From NCBI RefSeq assembly GCF_042677005.1, contig NZ_JBHTIF010000001.1:868001-932000 (forward strand): 64,000 nucleotides of DNA. Reading direction: 5' to 3'. The translations under genes were made by a program, and so were the position numbers. Shown here one piece after another: positions 60,233-64,000 of the stretch. Under the pieces are notes generated by a model. That model searched no databases. It was given only the letters and a program-made list of their open reading frames with translations, and was not told the origin of the DNA. Each line of letters begins with the position of its first letter. Position 1 is the first letter of the stretch. The stretch is from Lysobacter_I brunescens. Lineage in GTDB: Bacteria > Pseudomonadota > Gammaproteobacteria > Xanthomonadales > Xanthomonadaceae.

Positions 60233-61072
60233 TCACTGGCGCAGGTCGCGTCCCGCCTTCGGCGCGGGCGTGCCCGGCAGCGCGCGCCACGGATTGATGT
60301 CCAGCCCGCCGCGGCGGGTGTAGCGCGCTTCGACCGACAGGGCTTCGCAGCGGCAGTGCGCGAGCAGGTCGACGAAGATGCGTTCCACGCACTGCTCGTG
60401 GAACTCGGCGTGGTCGCGGAACGAGACCAGGTAGCGCAGCAGGCCGGCGCGGTCGACGCGCGGGCCGCGATAGGCGATGCGCACCGTGGCCCAGTCGGGC
60501 TGGCCGGTGACCGGGCAATTGGACTTGAGCAGGTCCGAGCGCAGGGTTTCCTCGACGACATCGTCGTGCACGGCCAGCAGCGCGGCATCGGGCGGGCCGT
60601 AGCGGTCGATCTCGACGTCGAGATCGTCGATCGACATCGCTGCGTCGTCGGTCTCGAAGGACGGAAGACCGAACTCGACCACCACCGGCGCACCGGCCGC
60701 GTGCGACAGGTCGGCGGCGATGGTCTCGCGCACGCGCGCTGGCGATTCGAAGCGCGCGGCGTTGAGCGAATTCAGGTAGAGCTTGAGCGACTTCGATTCG
60801 ACCAGGTGCGGCGAATCGGCCGGCACCGCGAGCGTCGCGGTCGCGACGACAGGCTTGCCGCGCACGTCGAGCCAGCTCAGCTCGTAGGCATGCCAGCGGT
60901 CGTGGCCGGCGAAGGGCAGCGCGGCGTCGCGCAGGCCGATCTCGCCACGGCCCATGGCGCGCGGGATGGGGAACAACAGCCCGGCATCGTAGCGATCGGG
61001 ATAGGCGACCTCGCGACCGAGCGGGAGGTCGGGATGGGTCATGGCGGAATCGGGGGCGGATGGCTGGCTCAT
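60233..61072 (-). CDS. queF: NADPH-dependent 7-cyano-7-deazaguanine reductase QueF
   Basis: The 279-aa enzyme reduces preQ0 to preQ1 in queuosine synthesis. It is the long, bimodular type with ESKSLKLYLNS (NADPH motif) in the first half and the catalytic cysteine in KSNCPVTGQPDW in the second. A GATAAT element ends 6 nt before the ATG at 61072 on this strand, so this may be a leaderless message. An internal ATG (MTHPDLPLG) 30 nt later is an alternative start. Confidence 0.95.
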   Translation of the reverse strand: MSQPSAPDSAMTHPDLPLGREVAYPDRYDAGLLFPIPRAMGRGEIGLRDAALPFAGHDRWHAYELSWLDVRGKPVVATATLAVPADSPHLVESKSLKLYLNSLNAARFESPARVRETIAADLSHAAGAPVVVEFGLPSFETDDAAMSIDDLDVEIDRYGPPDAALLAVHDDVVEETLRSDLLKSNCPVTGQPDWATVRIAYRGPRVDRAGLLRYLVSFRDHAEFHEQCVERIFVDLLAHCRCEALSVEARYTRRGGLDINPWRALPGTPAPKAGRDLRQ

Positions 61073-61138
61073 GGCGGGATTATCGCGCGGTTGCCCGGCA
61101 ATTCCGCAGACCCGGCGACTGGCCCGGTACTGGCCTGT

Positions 61139-62002
61139 TTACAGGCGCAGCGCCGCCGCGACCTCGCGCGGATGGGTCATGTGCAGGTGGTGGCTGCCGG
61201 GCAGCACGGTGCAGGCGATGTCGCGGACGCAGGCGATGCGGCCGTCGCGCATCGACGGCGGGATGTACGGCGGCGCGGGATCGGCCATGACCATGCGCAC
61301 CGGGCAGGCGATCGCGCGCAGGCAGTCGGCGACCTGCGTCTCGGACATGCGCACCGCCGTCGGCAGGGTCAGGCGCGTGTCGCTGCTCCACTCGTAGCCG
61401 CCGGGCACGGTGTTCAGGCCGCGGCCAACCAGCAGCCGCGCCGAGTCCTCGTCCAGGGTGGTGATGTTGGTCTGCATGCGCGCGCGCACCGCCAGCTCCG
61501 GGTCGTCGAACACGCGCTTGCGCTTGCCGTCCAGCGCGCGGCGCTTGGCGACCGCGTCGCGCAGGCGTTCGGCGGTGGTGTCTTCGGGCGCGGCCAGCGG
61601 GCCGATCGCCTCGATCAGATGCAGGCGCGCGATGCGTTCCGGCGCGGCGGCGGCGAGCAGGCTGGCGATCGCGCCGCCCATCGAATGGCCGAGCAGAGTG
61701 AAGCGCGTCCAGCCCAGCGCATCGGCGGCGGCGAGCACGTCCAGCAGAGTGCTGAACAGGCTGTACTCCGCATCGGCCGGGTAATGGAAGCTCTGGCCGT
61801 GGCCGGGCAGGTCCAGCGCGACGAGGTCGTAGCCCGCCAGGAACGGGGCCATCGGCACGAAGCTCGCCGCATTGTCGAGCCAGCCGTGCAAGGCCAGCAG
61901 CGGCGCGGCGCCGGCATTGCCGTTGCGCAAGCCGGCGAAGCGGCCGCGCGCGGTCGGCAGATCGAGTTCGCGCAGCGGCGCGGCGTGCGACGTCGGGCTC
62001 AT
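61139..62002 (-). CDS. Alpha/beta hydrolase
   Basis: The 287-aa hydrolase has LLALHGWLDNAASFVPMAPF (oxyanion HG), the nucleophile elbow LLGHSMGGAIASL, and a C-terminal His in VLPGSHHLHMTHP; the acidic residue is near 240. The substrate is unknown. Its start overlaps the hemH stop (ATGA), so it is coupled to hemH. Similar hydrolases are found beside hemH in relatives. Confidence 0.9.
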   Translation of the reverse strand: MSPTSHAAPLRELDLPTARGRFAGLRNGNAGAAPLLALHGWLDNAASFVPMAPFLAGYDLVALDLPGHGQSFHYPADAEYSLFSTLLDVLAAADALGWTRFTLLGHSMGGAIASLLAAAAPERIARLHLIEAIGPLAAPEDTTAERLRDAVAKRRALDGKRKRVFDDPELAVRARMQTNITTLDEDSARLLVGRGLNTVPGGYEWSSDTRLTLPTAVRMSETQVADCLRAIACPVRMVMADPAPPYIPPSMRDGRIACVRDIACTVLPGSHHLHMTHPREVAAALRL

Positions 62003-62985
62003 GCGCGGGCTCCCGGCAAGGCAGCGACCACGCCGGCCAGAGCCGCAGCGTGCGCGTCGGACGCGTTCAGGCAGGGGATGTAGCGCAGCGCCTGTCCGCC
62101 GGCCTCGCGGAACAGCGCGTCGTTCTCCACCGAGATCTCCTCCAGCGTTTCCAGGCAGTCCACAGCGAAACCCGGGCAGACCACGTCGATGGTCTTCACG
62201 CCCTGCCCGGCCAGCGCCTTCAGGGTCTCGTCGGTGTAGGGCTGCAGCCAGGGCTCGCGACCGAAGCGCGACTGGAAGGTCAGCAGGGCCTCGTCGGGCG
62301 CCAGGCCCAGCGCAGCCACGATCGCGTCGACGCTGGCCCGGCTCTGCCTCTCATAGGGGTCGCCGGCGTTCACCAGACGCTGCGGGATGCCGTGGAACGA
62401 GAAGAGCAGGCGATCGGCACGGCCGTGTGCGGCCCAGTGGGCGCGGATCGAATCGGCGACCGCCGCGACCCAGCCGGCGTCGACATGGTAGTCGTGCACG
62501 ACGCGGAACCGGGTGTCGGCATGGGCGCGGGCCACGCGGTCGATCGCGTCCTGCACCGAGGCCGTGGTGGTGGTCGAGTACTGCGGGTAGAGCGGCAGCA
62601 CGACGATGTCGCGCACGCCCTCGGCGCGCAGCGCGTCGACGACCGAGGCGATCGACGGATTGCCGTAGCGCATCGCCCAGGCCACGCGGACATCGGGCCG
62701 TTGCGCCTGCATCGCCTCGGCCAGACCGCGCGTGTGCACCGCCAGCGGCGAGCCGCCGTCCATCCAGATCGACGCGTACTTGTGCGCCACCTTTGGCCCG
62801 CGCAGCGGCAGGATGATGAAGTGCAGGATCGGGCACCACAGCCAGCGGGTCAGCGACACCACGCGGTGATCGTGGAGGAACTCGGCCAGGTAGCGGCGCA
62901 CCGCCGGGGCTGTCGGCGCATCGGGCGTGCCGAGGTTGACGAGGAGGATGGCGGAACGGGGCGAGGAAGGGGCATCGGGCGTCAT
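61999..62985 (-). CDS. hemH: Ferrochelatase
   Basis: The 328-aa enzyme inserts iron into protoporphyrin IX, the last step of heme synthesis. It shows the catalytic His in LLFSFHGIPQRLV, the conserved DVVCPGFAVDCLETLEEI with the active-site Glu, and VVLPLYPQYSTTTTASV. Length is normal. Three in-frame starts (63009, 62991, 62985) lack a ribosome site; 62985 gives the shortest standard N-terminus (MTPDAPSSPRSAILLVNLGT). Confidence 0.95.
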   Translation of the reverse strand: MTPDAPSSPRSAILLVNLGTPDAPTAPAVRRYLAEFLHDHRVVSLTRWLWCPILHFIILPLRGPKVAHKYASIWMDGGSPLAVHTRGLAEAMQAQRPDVRVAWAMRYGNPSIASVVDALRAEGVRDIVVLPLYPQYSTTTTASVQDAIDRVARAHADTRFRVVHDYHVDAGWVAAVADSIRAHWAAHGRADRLLFSFHGIPQRLVNAGDPYERQSRASVDAIVAALGLAPDEALLTFQSRFGREPWLQPYTDETLKALAGQGVKTIDVVCPGFAVDCLETLEEISVENDALFREAGGQALRYIPCLNASDAHAAALAGVVAALPGARA

Positions 62986-63149
62986 GCGCATAGCATGACA
63001 GCCGGCCATGGCCGGGCATAAGGTGCGACCGGCGGATCGCACCGTGCCGCCACCCGCAGGCCAGTGCGTCTCGTCGCGGCCGTGGACTGGCGCGGTTCAT
63101 CGCGCGGGCGGTAGGCTCCGGCCATCCCGCAGGCCATCGATGTCCGCCC

Positions 63150-64000
63150 ATGCATACCCCCCGTCGCTCCGCCCTGTCCCTCGCCCTCCCGCTGGTCCTG
63201 GCCGCTGCCCTCGCCACACCTGCCGCCCATGCCGGCCCCACCGAGGACGCGCGCGCCGGCAACGCCCTGCGCGTGCTGACCGAGATCCAGGCGATCCCGG
63301 AGTCGTCGATCCCCGAGAAGCTGCTCGACGAGGCGAAGGCGATCGTGATCATCCCCGACACGATCAAGGCCGGCCTGGTGGTCGGCGGCCGTCGCGGTCG
63401 CGGCGTGCTTGCGGTGCGCACCGCCGATGGCGGCTGGTCGAACCCCAGCTTCGTCACCCTCACCGGCGGCAGCATCGGCCTGCAGGTCGGCGTGCAGTCG
63501 GCCGACGTGGTGCTGGTGTTCCGCAGCGAGCGCGGCCTGGATTCGATCGTCAACGGCAAGTTCACCCTCGGCGCCGATGCCGGCGTGGCCGCAGGCCCGA
63601 TGGGTCGCAACGCCGCCGCCGCCACCGATGGCCAGATGAAGGCCGAGATCTGGTCCTGGTCGCGGGCACGCGGCCTGTTCGCCGGGGTGTCGCTCGACGG
63701 CGCGGTGCTATCGATCGACGACGAGGCCAATGCCGCCGTCTACGGCCGCGACACCACGCCGCGAATGATCTTCGAGGACCGCGCCCCGGAGCTGCCGTCG
63801 CAGGCGATCGTCGATTTCCGCCAGCGCCTGGCCGACGCCAGCGCCACAGCGCGCGCCGCCCGCCAGGACACCGCACCGACCGACGTGGCAGCCACGGCGG
63901 TGCCCGCAGCGGACGCCGCCCCGGCTACGCAGCCGCAGGCCCAGCCCCAGGCCTTCGAGACGGTCGAGAACCCGGCCAAGGTCGAGCCGCTGCCGGACAC
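63150..64000 (+). CDS. Secreted SYLF-domain (lipid-binding, Ysc84-like) protein, 3' truncated by window edge
   Basis: The frame is open from the ATG at 63150 to the end of the window (~283 residues seen). A signal peptide (SALSLALPLVLAAALATPAA) is followed by a SYLF domain at ~40-215: IPEKLLDEAKAIVIIPDTIK, GRRGRGVLAVRTADGGWSNP, FVTLTGGSIGLQVGVQSADV and VNGKFTLGADAGVAAGPMGR. The family binds phosphoinositide-like lipids in eukaryotes. A Pro/Ala/Gln-rich tail follows and the stop lies beyond 64000. It is divergent from hemH. Confidence 0.9.
   Translation, partial: MHTPRRSALSLALPLVLAAALATPAAHAGPTEDARAGNALRVLTEIQAIPESSIPEKLLDEAKAIVIIPDTIKAGLVVGGRRGRGVLAVRTADGGWSNPSFVTLTGGSIGLQVGVQSADVVLVFRSERGLDSIVNGKFTLGADAGVAAGPMGRNAAAATDGQMKAEIWSWSRARGLFAGVSLDGAVLSIDDEANAAVYGRDTTPRMIFEDRAPELPSQAIVDFRQRLADASATARAARQDTAPTDVAATAVPAADAAPATQPQAQPQAFETVENPAKVEPLPD

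Overview
The window is a chromosomal stretch from a high-GC gammaproteobacterium. The gene set (alpha-lytic-type secreted protease, plsB, ttcA, rdgC, aceK beside icd, hrpB, queF, hemH) and the codon use point to the Lysobacter/Luteimonas part of the Xanthomonadaceae (Lysobacteraceae). No rRNA, tRNA, CRISPR array, transposase, integrase or phage gene was seen, so this looks like ordinary core and family-level chromosome. I annotate 58 protein-coding genes, two of them cut by the window edges (plsB at the left, a SYLF-domain gene at the right).

Layout. 1-11.0 kb: the 3' end of plsB, then two large paralogous secreted proteins made of cysteine-paired RCC1-type modules followed by Ig-like domains. 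They flank a secreted cysteine-rich Sel1/Hcp-like protein and a small membrane protein. 11.0-19.3 kb: small genes (VOC, YdcH-like, DUF1328), an overlapping pair of hybrid histidine kinases, TspO, an orphan sigma-54 response regulator, and CsbD and BON stress-type genes. The gap between the regulator and CsbD ends in a strong minus-strand terminator and may encode a C-rich small RNA. 19.5-25.7 kb: ttcA, rdgC, a YgjP-like metallopeptidase, fpr, a two-gene ABC exporter and a lipoprotein, closed by a perfect 33-bp inverted repeat. 25.8-31.0 kb: an RND efflux pump with its adaptor, and tatD. 31-37.7 kb: secreted proteins (beta-lactamase-fold hydrolase, BamE-like, lamin-tail/endonuclease I nuclease) and a LytS/LytR-type two-component pair. 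38.3-44.7 kb: hrpB, a sulfotransferase-like gene, a PiuC-type dioxygenase, rluE, DUF1003 and an exported methyltransferase-like protein.

45-50.6 kb: aceK and icd lie on the same strand, with a small unknown ORF and a repeat-rich gap between them; these are the kinase/phosphatase and its substrate at the TCA/glyoxylate branch point. An alpha-lytic-type protease follows, with a 17-bp tandem repeat in its leader. 50.8-57.9 kb: a Tat-exported SDR-like protein; a divergent pair of an AhpD-like gene and a LysR gene; a second tandem LysR; a GST; and a three-domain PNPOx-FNR-ferredoxin fusion. 58-64 kb: an SEC-C protein, a lipoprotein, a LysM protein with an internal duplication, queF, an alpha/beta hydrolase overlapping hemH, and a SYLF-domain protein.

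Long ORFs antisense to real genes are abundant because of GC-rich third positions and were left out. No single novel multi-gene system stands out. The signals most worth following are the RCC1 paralogue locus, the candidate C-rich sRNA near 18.3 kb, the repeat-rich aceK-icd gap, and the tandem repeat upstream of the protease.
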